NCBI GenBank assembly: GCA_022824315.1
Contig: JAJEAC010000039.1
Coordinates: 1 to 64,000, forward strand
Length of the DNA stretch: 64,000 nucleotides
Source: Silicimonas sp.
GTDB taxonomy: Bacteria > Pseudomonadota > Alphaproteobacteria > Rhodobacterales > Rhodobacteraceae
Direction: 5' to 3'
Shown here: in pieces, positions 49,431 through 57,801 of the stretch
Layout of the letters: each line of letters begins with the position of its first letter
How positions within the stretch are numbered: position 1 is the stretch's first letter
Program-made: the position numbers and the translations under genes
The notes under the pieces: model-generated
The model's database searches: none
Told to the model about the DNA's origin: nothing
What the model saw: only the letters and a program-made list of their open reading frames with translations

Positions 49431-50551
49431 ATGGCGCGGTGCTCAGGCTGGAGAATGTCGACAAGTTCTACGGAGCCGTCGGGCAAGGGGTCCATGCGGT
49501 TCGCAATGTCAGCATGGATGTCGGTCAGGGCGACATAATCGCGCTCTTGGGCTCTTCCGGCTGCGGCAAGACCTCAACACTGCGTATGATCGCGGGATTC
49601 GAGGAGACAAGTCGGGGCAAGATCCACCTTTCGGGCCGCGAAGTGCAGACGCTGCCGCCTGTTCGGCGGCATGTCGCCATGGCGTTCGAAGGCTATTCGC
49701 TCTACCCGACCGTCAATGTTCGTGACAACATCGCCTTCGCTCTGAAAGCGCAGCGGTTGCCGAGGGCGGAGGTGGATGCCAAGGTGACCGAAGTCACCAA
49801 AATGCTTGAAATTGACGACATTCTCGAACGAATGCCGAATTCCCTTTCTGGCGGGCAGCAACAACGCGCGTCCTTGGCTCGGGCGCTGATCCGGGACGCC
49901 GACCTCTATCTTCTCGACGAACCGATGGGCCAGCTCGAGCCACAACTCAGAACGCTCCTCAGGGGCCGTCTCAAGCATTTCATCAAGGAACGCGGCATGA
50001 CCGCGATCCTCGTCACGCACGACCAGACGGAAGCAAATGCGCTTGCCGACGAGATCGCGGTGATGGAGGACGGGGTGCTGCAGCAGTTCGCGAGCCCTGC
50101 CGAACTCAAGGAACGTCCGGCAAACCTGTTCACCGGCACATTTGTCGGTGAACCGCCGATGAACGTGTTTCCCGTATCGGTAGAGTCCAAGGCCGAAAGG
50201 CTGGTCTTGCGGTTCGAGGGCGGACAATGTCTCAACTATCCCGAAAGTGCATTTGCGGCCGAGGTGCGTGCCGCGCTTATCGCAAATGGACGGGTCGTCA
50301 TCGGCGTCAGGCCGTATGCGGTGCGCCGTTCCGAAGCCGGGGCGCCGGCGAACGTGCTGACCAACCAGTGGCTCGGCGACCAGAGCCACATTTCCGCGAG
50401 CTTCGCCAACAGCACGATCGTATTGGTCGAACATGATCGTGCACGTGTCGCTATCGGCGACCGAATAATGATCGAACTAAGCCCGACGGATCTGCACGTG
50501 TTCGATCCCGAAAGCGGCATGGCGATCAGTCACGGGCGCGAACTGACCTGA
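49427..50551 (+). CDS. ABC transporter ATPase 2
   Basis: 374 residues of the UgpC/MalK kind. Walker A is LGSSGCGKTSTLRM (about residues 44-57), the signature LSGGQQQRASLARAL is consensus, Walker B is LYLLDEPMGQLEPQLR with the catalytic Glu, and the switch His is present (LVTHDQTEANAL). The Q-loop is unusual: MAFEGYSLYPTV has Glu in place of Gln. A C-terminal OB domain is present. With ATPase 1 it gives one ordinary and one degenerate ATP site. Its stop shares a base with the eryA start (TGATG). Two different ATPases with two permeases recall the GlpSTPQV glycerol importers of rhizobia (inference). Confidence 0.92.
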   Translation: MNGAVLRLENVDKFYGAVGQGVHAVRNVSMDVGQGDIIALLGSSGCGKTSTLRMIAGFEETSRGKIHLSGREVQTLPPVRRHVAMAFEGYSLYPTVNVRDNIAFALKAQRLPRAEVDAKVTEVTKMLEIDDILERMPNSLSGGQQQRASLARALIRDADLYLLDEPMGQLEPQLRTLLRGRLKHFIKERGMTAILVTHDQTEANALADEIAVMEDGVLQQFASPAELKERPANLFTGTFVGEPPMNVFPVSVESKAERLVLRFEGGQCLNYPESAFAAEVRAALIANGRVVIGVRPYAVRRSEAGAPANVLTNQWLGDQSHISASFANSTIVLVEHDRARVAIGDRIMIELSPTDLHVFDPESGMAISHGRELT

Positions 50552-52119
50552 TGGCGGAATGTCATGGGGATATTCTGATCGGCATCGATGCGGGCACATC
50601 GGTCATCAAGTCGATCGCGTTCGATCTGGCCGGCAGACAGATCGCGACCGCATCGGTCGCGAACCGTTTCGTCACGCGTCCGGACGGCGCCGCCGTGCAG
50701 TCCATGGACGATACCTGGACCGATTGCGCACGCACGCTCAGGGAGCTCGGCGGCAAGGTCGAACTGCTTGCCGAACGGACAGCCGCGCTGGCGGTGACAG
50801 GCCAGGGGGACGGGACCTGGCTGATCGACCGTGACAACCAACCGGTGGCGGAGGCATGGCTCTGGCTCGACGCCCGCGCTGCACCGGTCGTCGAGCGGTT
50901 TCGCGGCACCGAAGCCGATCGCGAACGCTTCCAAATCACCGGAGCCGGGTTCAATGCCTGTCAGATGGGCGCCCAGCTCGCCCACATGAAAGAGACCATG
51001 CCTGAAGCGGTCATGGCAGCGGATGCCGCGCTGCACTGCAAGGACTGGCTGTACCTGAACCTTACGGGAGTCCGTGCGACAGGGCCCTGCGAGGCAGTCT
51101 TCACATTTGGAGATTTCCGGACCCGCGCCTATGACGACAGGGTCTTGGAAGCCTTGGATCTGACCCCGGAAAGACGGCTTCTGCCCGAAATCCTGGACGG
51201 TTCGCAACACACGCACGGCTTGGGAGACTCGGCGGCGGCCGTGACCGGGCTGCGCAGGGGCACGCCCGTTGCGCTAGGATATCTGGACGTGCCCTGCACG
51301 GCACTTGGCGGCGGAATTTACACATCAGCAAGCGGTGCCGGCTGCACGATCATTGGTTCGACCGGAATGCACATGCGCGCGACCCCAGAGTCCGCCGTGC
51401 ACCTCAACGATGACCTGACCGGATATGTCATGTGCCTTCCCGTTCAGGGAATGGTCGCACAGTGCCAGTCCAACATGGCGGCGGCACTCAATATCGACTG
51501 GCTCCTGGACCTTGCCGGAAGCCTGCTGGGCGAGTTCGGCCACGCAGGTACCCGATCCGATATGATTGCGCGAATCGACGACTGGGTCGAGGCTGGCAAG
51601 CCCGGCCGCGTGCTCTACCATCCCTATATTTCCGAGGCTGGCGAGCGAGGGCCATTCGTCGATCCTGCGGCCCGGGCCGCGTTCGTCGGGCTCTCGACCG
51701 GCCACCGCTTTCCCGACCTCATGCGGGCAGTCATTGAGGGTCTCGGCCTTGCGGGACGCGACTGCTACGGCGCGATTGGCGATCTGCCAACCGAAATCCG
51801 GCTGACAGGCGGCGCGGCGCGATCGGACACGCTCCGGCGGATTTTCTCGGCGGCAGTGGGCGTCCCCGTGCGCCGATCGTTTCGTGACGAGGCCGGCGCA
51901 GCAGGAGCGGCGATGATGGCGGCCGTCGCGATTGGCGCATACCCCGATATCGAGGCGTGCATCGCCGACTGGGTGACGCCCTGCCTCGGAGCAATCGAAT
52001 CACCGGATCCGGCCTTGACCGGGATCTACGGGGACATCTATCCGACCTACCGGGCCGCGCAGGAGCGCCTGGCCCCAATTTGGGCCGCACTTTCGGAAAG
52101 CAGCAGACGACATGGCTAG
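50551..52119 (+). CDS. eryA: Erythritol kinase (FGGY family)
   Basis: 522 residues of the FGGY carbohydrate kinase family. It has the N-terminal ILIGIDAGTSVIKSIAFDLA phosphate loop, the substrate region VTGQGDGTWLIDRDNQPVAE and WLWLDARAAP, and the C-terminal ATP part (IRLTGGAARSDTLRRIFSAA, then DEAGAAGAAMMAAVAIGAY). The sequence follows my memory of Brucella/Rhizobium EryA closely, so erythritol is the likely substrate. Product: L-erythritol 4-phosphate. It overlaps the next gene by eight bases. Confidence 0.9.
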   Translation: MAECHGDILIGIDAGTSVIKSIAFDLAGRQIATASVANRFVTRPDGAAVQSMDDTWTDCARTLRELGGKVELLAERTAALAVTGQGDGTWLIDRDNQPVAEAWLWLDARAAPVVERFRGTEADRERFQITGAGFNACQMGAQLAHMKETMPEAVMAADAALHCKDWLYLNLTGVRATGPCEAVFTFGDFRTRAYDDRVLEALDLTPERRLLPEILDGSQHTHGLGDSAAAVTGLRRGTPVALGYLDVPCTALGGGIYTSASGAGCTIIGSTGMHMRATPESAVHLNDDLTGYVMCLPVQGMVAQCQSNMAAALNIDWLLDLAGSLLGEFGHAGTRSDMIARIDDWVEAGKPGRVLYHPYISEAGERGPFVDPAARAAFVGLSTGHRFPDLMRAVIEGLGLAGRDCYGAIGDLPTEIRLTGGAARSDTLRRIFSAAVGVPVRRSFRDEAGAAGAAMMAAVAIGAYPDIEACIADWVTPCLGAIESPDPALTGIYGDIYPTYRAAQERLAPIWAALSESSRRHG

Positions 52120-53152
52120 CGAAATCGCGATCATCGGCGATCACTTCATGCTCCCCGAAGTCTTGGAGGAGAAGATCCTGGAAGCATGCGAAGAGAGGGT
52201 CGTTACGCGGACCAGAAAAGACCCCTGGCCAGACGTTCCAATGGAGCACGGCTATGCCAGCCCCGGCATGGACGGGCTGAAGGAATATCTCGGCACTGCC
52301 GAAGACGTCGTCGAATTCGTTGGCGCGGCCGAGGTCTTGGTCACCCATCTCGCCCCGATGAGCCGGGGGATGCTGGAAAGCCTTCCGGGGCTGAAGTTGA
52401 TCGCAGTATCGAGGGGCGGACCGGTAAATGTTGATATCGAGGCTGCCCGGGATCACGGTGTTCTGGTCGTTAGTACGCCGGGACGCAACGCAACCGCCGT
52501 CGCCGAATTCACGATTGGTGCCATTCTCACTGAGACGCGCAAGATCCGTGAAGGTCACGAGGCGCTGCGCGCCGGCAACTGGCGCGGGGACCTCTACCGC
52601 GCTGATATGACGGGCCGCGAACTGAACGAAATGGCCGTGGGAGTGATCGGTTACGGAAACATCGGCACCAAGGTCGTGCGGCTGCTTCGCGCCTTTGGCA
52701 GCCGCATCCTGGTGCACGATCCCTATGTCCAGCTTGATCCAGAGGATGCTGCCGCAGGCGTTGAACTGGTCCCGTTCCACCGGCTCCTCGCCGAGAGCGA
52801 TGTCGTGACGCTTCACTCCAGAGTGACTGTGGAAACACGCGGCATGATGAATGCCGAGGCCTTCGCGCTAATGAAGAACGACGCTCTCTTCGTGAATACG
52901 GCACGAGGGCCGCTCTGCGACTACGAGGCGCTCTACGAGGCGCTGGCGGAGGGCGGTCTCGGCGCCGCGATGATCGAGACCTTCGGCGTCGAGCCGGTTC
53001 CCTCGGACTGGCCCCTTCTCAAGCTGCCGAATGTCACGCTGACGCCGCACATAGCGGGCGCTTCGGTGGGTACCGTCGCCTGCGCCGCAAACCAGGCTGC
53101 CGAAGAGGTTCGTCGCTATCTCGCCGGCGAGCCGCCGTGCAACCCTTGCTGA
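52112..53152 (+). CDS. 2-hydroxyacid dehydrogenase (D-3-phosphoglycerate dehydrogenase family)
   Basis: 346 residues of the D-isomer-specific 2-hydroxyacid dehydrogenase family. The NAD loop is VGVIGYGNIGTKVVRLLRAF (about residues 172-191). The catalytic Arg is in FVNTARGPLCDYEAL, the Glu in the FGVEP motif, and the His in TPHIAGASVGT, so the active site is complete. There is no ACT domain, so it is not a serine-type SerA. The substrate is unknown. It sits between eryA and the aldolase gene and overlaps eryA by eight bases, so it belongs to the operon but not to the known erythritol route. Confidence 0.88.
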   Translation: MASEIAIIGDHFMLPEVLEEKILEACEERVVTRTRKDPWPDVPMEHGYASPGMDGLKEYLGTAEDVVEFVGAAEVLVTHLAPMSRGMLESLPGLKLIAVSRGGPVNVDIEAARDHGVLVVSTPGRNATAVAEFTIGAILTETRKIREGHEALRAGNWRGDLYRADMTGRELNEMAVGVIGYGNIGTKVVRLLRAFGSRILVHDPYVQLDPEDAAAGVELVPFHRLLAESDVVTLHSRVTVETRGMMNAEAFALMKNDALFVNTARGPLCDYEALYEALAEGGLGAAMIETFGVEPVPSDWPLLKLPNVTLTPHIAGASVGTVACAANQAAEEVRRYLAGEPPCNPC

Positions 53153-53162
53153 GGTCAAGGCT

Positions 53163-53825
53163 ATGAGCGAATCGGACCTGCGAGGCGAGATCGTCTCCGC
53201 CTGCAAGTCACTCGTTGCCGACGGGCTGGTTCGAGGCACGTCGGGGAATATTTCGGTTCGCGCTGAGGGAAGCATGCTCATCACGCCGACCGCGGTCGGA
53301 TATGACGTGCTCCGGGCGGAGATGATCGCTCGCATGCCACTCGACGACGAATCCGGCAACTGGGATGGACCTGACGCGCCTTCGACGGAATGGAAATTTC
53401 ATCGTGACATCCTGCGCACCAGGGCGGATGTGGGCGCGGTAGTGCATACGCATGCTCCTTGGTGCACCGTTCTGGCCGTGGCCCGAAGGTCAATTCCCGC
53501 GGTTCACTACATGATTGCCGCGTTTGGAGGCCCGGAGATTCGCGTGGCCACGTACGCGCGCTATGGCACTGCGGAACTCAGCGCAAACGTCCTTGAGGCG
53601 ATCAAGGGGCGGAACGCCTGCCTGATGGCCAATCACGGCATGGTCGTGGTCGGGACGGACCTGTGCCGCGCGCTCTGGCTCGCGGGTGAACTGGAGGCGC
53701 TGGCGCATCAGCACTACCATGCGCTCGCCATCGGCGGTGGCCATGTGCTGACCGCAGCCGAGATTGCCGAAACCGCGCGCGGCTTCGAGACCTACGGCGC
53801 GAAGTCGAGAGGTGTGACGAATTGA
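53163..53825 (+). CDS. Class II aldolase of the L-fuculose-1-phosphate aldolase type
   Basis: 220 residues, close in length and sequence to FucA. All key positions are kept: GTSGNISVR for phosphate binding, the catalytic Glu in STEWKFH (about residue 74), zinc ligands His in AVVHTHAPWC and His in LMANHGMVVVG. The IPAVHYMIAAFGG stretch also matches FucA. These enzymes split ketose 1-phosphates into dihydroxyacetone phosphate and an aldehyde. The real substrate here is unknown. It lies 10 bases after the dehydrogenase gene and overlaps eryB by four bases. Confidence 0.88.
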   Translation: MSESDLRGEIVSACKSLVADGLVRGTSGNISVRAEGSMLITPTAVGYDVLRAEMIARMPLDDESGNWDGPDAPSTEWKFHRDILRTRADVGAVVHTHAPWCTVLAVARRSIPAVHYMIAAFGGPEIRVATYARYGTAELSANVLEAIKGRNACLMANHGMVVVGTDLCRALWLAGELEALAHQHYHALAIGGGHVLTAAEIAETARGFETYGAKSRGVTN

Positions 53826-55327
53826 ACGATTTGGTCGATCTCTGCGTCATCGGCGGCGGCATCAACGGAGCGGGCATAGCGCGCGATGCAGCAGGTCGCG
53901 GGCTGTCGGTCGCGCTTTGTGAAAAGGGCGACCTGGCACAGGGCACCTCGTCGCGCTCAGGCAAGCTGGTACATGGCGGGCTCCGATATCTCGAGTTTCG
54001 GGAGTTCCGTCTCGTCCGCGAAGCGCTGGTAGAGCGGGAAGTGTTGCTGAAAACCGCACCTCATATCATCTGGCCGATGCGATTTGTGCTTCCACACAGC
54101 CCTGCGGATCGGCCGGCTTGGCTGATCCGCTCGGGGCTATTCCTCTATGATCATCTCGGCGGGCGGAAGAAGCTTCCGGGCACCCGAAGCCTCGACCTTC
54201 AGCGCGACCTGGAGGGGGCGCCGCTTCTCGACGAATACTCGAAGGGTTTCGAGTATTCCGATTGCTGGGTTGATGACGCGCGGCTCGTGGTGCTGAATGC
54301 GCTAGATGCGTCCGAACTGGGGGCGACGGTACTGACCCGTCATGCAGTTCTGAATGCGCGGCGTGAACATGAATTCTGGATCGTCACGGTCAGGAACGAG
54401 GCGACCCGTGAGACGCGTGACATCCGGGCCAAGGTCCTGGTCAATGCCTCCGGCCCTTGGGTGAACGACGTCGCAACCCGCGTCGCGGGCGTCACGTCGC
54501 GAAGGCGCGTCCGGCTCGTGAAAGGCAGCCACATCATCACGCACAAGTTCTGGAAGGGACCGCAAGCCTACCTCGTCCAGAACAGAGATCGACGGATTGT
54601 CTTTGTGAACCCCTATGAAGGGGACAAGGCGCTCATCGGCACGACGGACATCCCCTGCACAAGCCGCATCGAGGATGCGACCTGCACGGAGGAGGAGATT
54701 GCCTACTTGATCGAGGTCGTGAACCGCTATTTCAAGGAAAGGCTTCGGCGAGAAGAAGTCCTGGCGACCTTTTCAGGCGTCCGTCCGCTCTTCGACGACG
54801 GCCAGGGCAATCCCGCGGCCGTCACACGCGATTACGTCTTCGACCTCGACGAAGCAGATGGCGCGCCGCTTCTGAACATTTTCGGTGGCAAGATCACCAC
54901 GTTCCGCATGCTGGCCGAGCGAAGCGCGCACCTCCTTGGAAGATTCTTTCCGGAGATGGGGGCCGACTGGACACGTGACGCTCCGCTTCCGGGCGGAGAG
55001 ATGGCAGGCGCGGACTATGTTTCCTTCAGCGAAAAGCTGAAGTCGGATTTCCCGTGGTTGCCACGCGAAATTCGCAACCACTATGGACGACTCTACGGCG
55101 CGCGCACCGAGCAGGTCGTGGGAAGCGCGGCATCGCTTGAGGGACTCGGCCGTCATTTTGGCGGCCATCTCTACGAAGCCGAGGCCCGCTACCTTGTCCA
55201 GACCGAATGGGCGCAGACTGCTGAAGATGTTCTCTTCCGTCGGACCAAGGAATATCTTCACATGACGGGGGACCAGCAGGCCGCCTTTGCCGAATGGTTC
55301 GATGGCACGTCGGCAAGGGTCGCGTAA
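53822..55327 (+). CDS. eryB: Erythritol-4-phosphate dehydrogenase (GlpD-like flavoprotein)
   Basis: 501 residues of the FAD-dependent glycerol-3-phosphate dehydrogenase family. The FAD loop is CVIGGGINGAGIARDAAGRG (about residues 8-27), followed by GTSSRSGKLVHGGLRYLE. The FAD-binding part near residue 360 is NIFGGKITTFRMLAER. In the ery pathway it oxidises L-erythritol 4-phosphate to L-3-tetrulose 4-phosphate and passes electrons to the membrane quinone pool. A true GlpD for glycerol 3-phosphate cannot be excluded, but the setting favours EryB. The start is TTG at 53822, seven bases after GAGAGGTG, overlapping the aldolase stop. Confidence 0.87.
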   Translation: MNDLVDLCVIGGGINGAGIARDAAGRGLSVALCEKGDLAQGTSSRSGKLVHGGLRYLEFREFRLVREALVEREVLLKTAPHIIWPMRFVLPHSPADRPAWLIRSGLFLYDHLGGRKKLPGTRSLDLQRDLEGAPLLDEYSKGFEYSDCWVDDARLVVLNALDASELGATVLTRHAVLNARREHEFWIVTVRNEATRETRDIRAKVLVNASGPWVNDVATRVAGVTSRRRVRLVKGSHIITHKFWKGPQAYLVQNRDRRIVFVNPYEGDKALIGTTDIPCTSRIEDATCTEEEIAYLIEVVNRYFKERLRREEVLATFSGVRPLFDDGQGNPAAVTRDYVFDLDEADGAPLLNIFGGKITTFRMLAERSAHLLGRFFPEMGADWTRDAPLPGGEMAGADYVSFSEKLKSDFPWLPREIRNHYGRLYGARTEQVVGSAASLEGLGRHFGGHLYEAEARYLVQTEWAQTAEDVLFRRTKEYLHMTGDQQAAFAEWFDGTSARVA

Positions 55328-55475
55328 GAACTTGCCATGAGCGACATGCCGACACCTCGTATGCTTGGGGGGGGGCGCCAGCTTCCCGGCCCGTGTCGAC
55401 TCAGATCCTCTCCTGGTCCAAGATGCGGGCGACAACAGTTCAATCGGGCAAAGAGGCGTCACGTGGATCAATGCC
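55328..55475 (+). other. Spacer with a run of nine G after eryB
   Basis: The operon is otherwise tightly packed. Here a gap opens, with a nine-G run at 55367-55375. Such runs are prone to length change or to sequencing error. No gene is supported in this part. Confidence 0.4.
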
Positions 55476-55829
55476 ATGATCTCGTTGCCGATTGAGACAC
55501 GGGAAATATCATTTTTCTTTGGCGCGGCGATGCGCATGGGAATCGATGGTCCGGAGGGCTTGACATTGGACAGCCGCGATCTTCGCCCTTTGATCGGGAC
55601 GAGATCTGGTGGCCTGTTCAACCGTCGTGTCGCCGCCCTCCTGCATCGGGTGAACATGCTGGCACATGCGGCTCGACGGTACGCGAGCGAGATCCTGCAG
55701 GATTGGCTTGCCGGGTTCAATCGGTTCCCATCTCCCCATGTGCGGCCCAAGGCACGGCTTGCCTCGAAGCTGTGCACGCGAGTCGGCTGGGAGACCGAAC
55801 AACCCGACTTCGCCCTCCTGGAAACATAG
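55476..55829 (+). CDS. Hypothetical 117-residue frame between eryB and eryC
   Basis: A plus-strand frame starts MISLPIETREISFFFGAAMR and ends 17 bases before eryC. It contains a basic helical stretch (FNRRVAALLHRVNMLAHAAR) and stops at 55829. I do not recognise the family. Codon use is partly like the neighbours, but no good ribosome binding site precedes the ATG. It may be a small operon protein, a decayed gene, or noncoding. A regulator gene sits at this kind of place in some ery loci, but this frame has no helix-turn-helix that I can see. Confidence 0.3.
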   Translation: MISLPIETREISFFFGAAMRMGIDGPEGLTLDSRDLRPLIGTRSGGLFNRRVAALLHRVNMLAHAARRYASEILQDWLAGFNRFPSPHVRPKARLASKLCTRVGWETEQPDFALLET

Positions 55830-55846
55830 CTCTGAGAGTCCGAGCC

Positions 55847-56776
55847 ATGCCGTTTACCCTCTCGCTGAACACAAACCCGCTGGTGAACCGTTTCGCTGAA
55901 CCCGACGACCTGATACGCACCGTTGCCCGCGACTTCCGGATCCGCGACATTCAGCTAACGCACGAGTTCATCAATCCTAGTTGGCCGGCACCCGTCATTC
56001 ACCGATTGACACGGGAAATGGACAAGGCTCTCCAGAAAACCGGCGTGAAGGTGACAAGCGGCATGACCGGTCCCTACGGGCGCCTCAACCATTTCGGACA
56101 TCCCGATGCAGATGTCCGGCGCCACTATGTCGACTGGTTCAGGACTTTCGCAGGAATCGTCGGAGATCTGGGCGGAAGGTCGATTGGCACGCAGTTTGCG
56201 ATCTTCACCTATCGTGATTACGACGACCTGGAACGGCGGGAGGAGTTGATCAGGATTGCGATTGACTGTTGGGCCGAGACGGCCGAACACGCGAAGTCTG
56301 CTGGCCTTGAATTCGTTTTTTGGGAGCCCATGAGCATTGGTCGCGAATTTGGAGCAACCATCGCAGATTGCCTAAGGCTCCAAGCGCGGTTGAGTGCGGC
56401 GGAAATGGCAGTGCCAATGTGGATGATGGCGGACATCGATCACGGCGATGTCAGCAGTCCGGACCGGAACGACTATGATCCCTATGCCTGGGCACGTGCC
56501 GTTCCACAACACTCTCCGATCATTCACATCAAGCAGTGCCTGATGGACAAGGGCGGTCATCGCCCCTTCACGGCCGAGTTCAACGCGAAAGGTCAAATTC
56601 ATCCCGTGCCGTTGCTTGCCGCCCTCCTTGAGGGGGGAGGTGCGGATAACGAAATCTGCCTGGAACTGAGTTTCAGGGAACGTGAGCCTTATGACCGCGA
56701 GGTGCTTCCCGGGATAGCCGAATCGGTCGCTTTCTGGGCCCCCTATATTGACACGGGTGCGGAGGATCTGAGGTGA
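55847..56776 (+). CDS. eryC: 3-tetrulose-4-phosphate racemase (EryC, sugar phosphate isomerase/epimerase fold)
   Basis: 309 residues of the AP-endonuclease-2/xylose-isomerase-like TIM barrel. The N-terminus reads LSLNTNPLVNRFAEPDDLIR. Conserved blocks are QLTHEFINPSWPA, GPYGRLNHFGHPDADVRRHY, FWEPMSIGREFGATIADC and MMADIDHGDVSS, with the metal-ligand Glu, Asp and His residues. I recall Brucella EryC as very similar. It converts L- to D-3-tetrulose 4-phosphate. The ATG at 55847 gives the family N-terminus; the frame is open upstream. The stop overlaps the eryH GTG start. Confidence 0.9.
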   Translation: MPFTLSLNTNPLVNRFAEPDDLIRTVARDFRIRDIQLTHEFINPSWPAPVIHRLTREMDKALQKTGVKVTSGMTGPYGRLNHFGHPDADVRRHYVDWFRTFAGIVGDLGGRSIGTQFAIFTYRDYDDLERREELIRIAIDCWAETAEHAKSAGLEFVFWEPMSIGREFGATIADCLRLQARLSAAEMAVPMWMMADIDHGDVSSPDRNDYDPYAWARAVPQHSPIIHIKQCLMDKGGHRPFTAEFNAKGQIHPVPLLAALLEGGGADNEICLELSFREREPYDREVLPGIAESVAFWAPYIDTGAEDLR

Positions 56777-57540
56777 CCGAAGCCTGCTACTGGGTTGGAA
56801 CAAGCTGGAAGATGAACAAGACGCTGCCAGAGGCGACAGACTTTGCAGCGCGACTGGCGGCGGCAGACGATCGACGTGATTCGCGAATCCAGCGGTTTGT
56901 GATGCCGCCCTTCACAGCCGTCCGCGAGGTCAGGCAGCAGCTTGAAGGGACCTCCGTCAAGGTCGGCGCACAGAACATGCACTGGGCAGATGCCGGAGCT
57001 TGGACAGGTGAAATCTCGCCCCCCATGCTTGTCGATTGCGGCCTTGAAATTGTCGAGATCGGCCATTCCGAGCGCCGCGCGCATTTCGGCGAAACGAACG
57101 AGACGGTAGCAATGAAGGCAGAGGCGGCGGTGCGCCACGGACTCATTCCTCTCATCTGCATCGGCGAAACGCTGGAAGAGCGCGAGGCGGGACGGGCGAC
57201 AGAGGTGCTGGAAACACAGGTTCGGACCGCGCTTGCCCGCATCGAGGAAAGGCCTGGGGCGGTCCCGGTCCTCCTCGCCTATGAACCGGTCTGGGCGATC
57301 GGCGATGGCGGAATCCCGGCCACGGCGGAGTATGCCGACGCACGGCACACCGAAATCACCTCCGTTGCCAAGGAGATGCTCAGCCAGACCGTCCGCTGCC
57401 TCTACGGCGGTTCGGTCAATCCCGGGAACTGCAGTGAGTTCATTCAATGCCCGCACGTCGACGGATTGTTCATCGGACGCTCGGCCTGGGACGCCGAAGG
57501 CTATCTTGGAATCCTCGACCAATGCGCGTCAGTCATCTGA
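56773..57540 (+). CDS. eryH: EryH: triose-phosphate-isomerase-like tetrulose-4-phosphate isomerase
   Basis: 255 residues of the TIM family. Catalytic residues are kept: Asn/Lys in TSWKMNKTLPE, His in EIGHSERRAHFGE, Glu in LLAYEPVWAIG. The flexible loop 6 differs: WAIGDGGIPAT stands where ordinary triose-phosphate isomerase has WAIGTGKTAT. This and the context point to the EryH branch (TpiA2 in Brucella), which converts D-3-tetrulose 4-phosphate to D-erythrulose 4-phosphate. It could also act on triose phosphate. The start is GTG, overlapping the eryC stop. Confidence 0.88.
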   Translation: MTEACYWVGTSWKMNKTLPEATDFAARLAAADDRRDSRIQRFVMPPFTAVREVRQQLEGTSVKVGAQNMHWADAGAWTGEISPPMLVDCGLEIVEIGHSERRAHFGETNETVAMKAEAAVRHGLIPLICIGETLEEREAGRATEVLETQVRTALARIEERPGAVPVLLAYEPVWAIGDGGIPATAEYADARHTEITSVAKEMLSQTVRCLYGGSVNPGNCSEFIQCPHVDGLFIGRSAWDAEGYLGILDQCASVI

Positions 57541-57801
57541 ATGGCACCACCATCCCCGGTTTGGGACGCGCTGGCACGCAGCGGTTCTGGCGTCCCTTTC
57601 GATCTCTCGTCTTGCACAGAGACAGCAATTGAACTGCCCGAGGCGAAGGGGCGTTCGCCGACCACCGAACTGGTTCCCCAGTTCGATGCCAGATCCTTGC
57701 GGACTCGGCTGAAATCTGTCAAAGCTATCCCGTGGCGGCAAAGAGGGGGTGTGCGCTTTCCCACCCGTCCTGAACGGGCGGACTTTCGGTGCGGAGGTCG
57801 G
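57541..57801 (+). other. Spacer between eryH and eryI with an 8-bp hairpin
   Basis: 261 bases. CGAACTGG (57666-57673) pairs perfectly with CCAGTTCG (57678-57685), loop TTCC. The eryI frame is open through the whole spacer from an ATG at 57541, right after the eryH stop. That extension would add 87 residues unlike RpiB, and no ribosome binding site precedes it, so I treat it as noncoding. Confidence 0.45.

Noticed and set aside
55509-55802. Minus-strand frame inside the eryB-eryC gap
   Set aside because: It opposes the operon direction and has no recognisable content; the plus-strand frame at 55476-55829 is the slightly better candidate.
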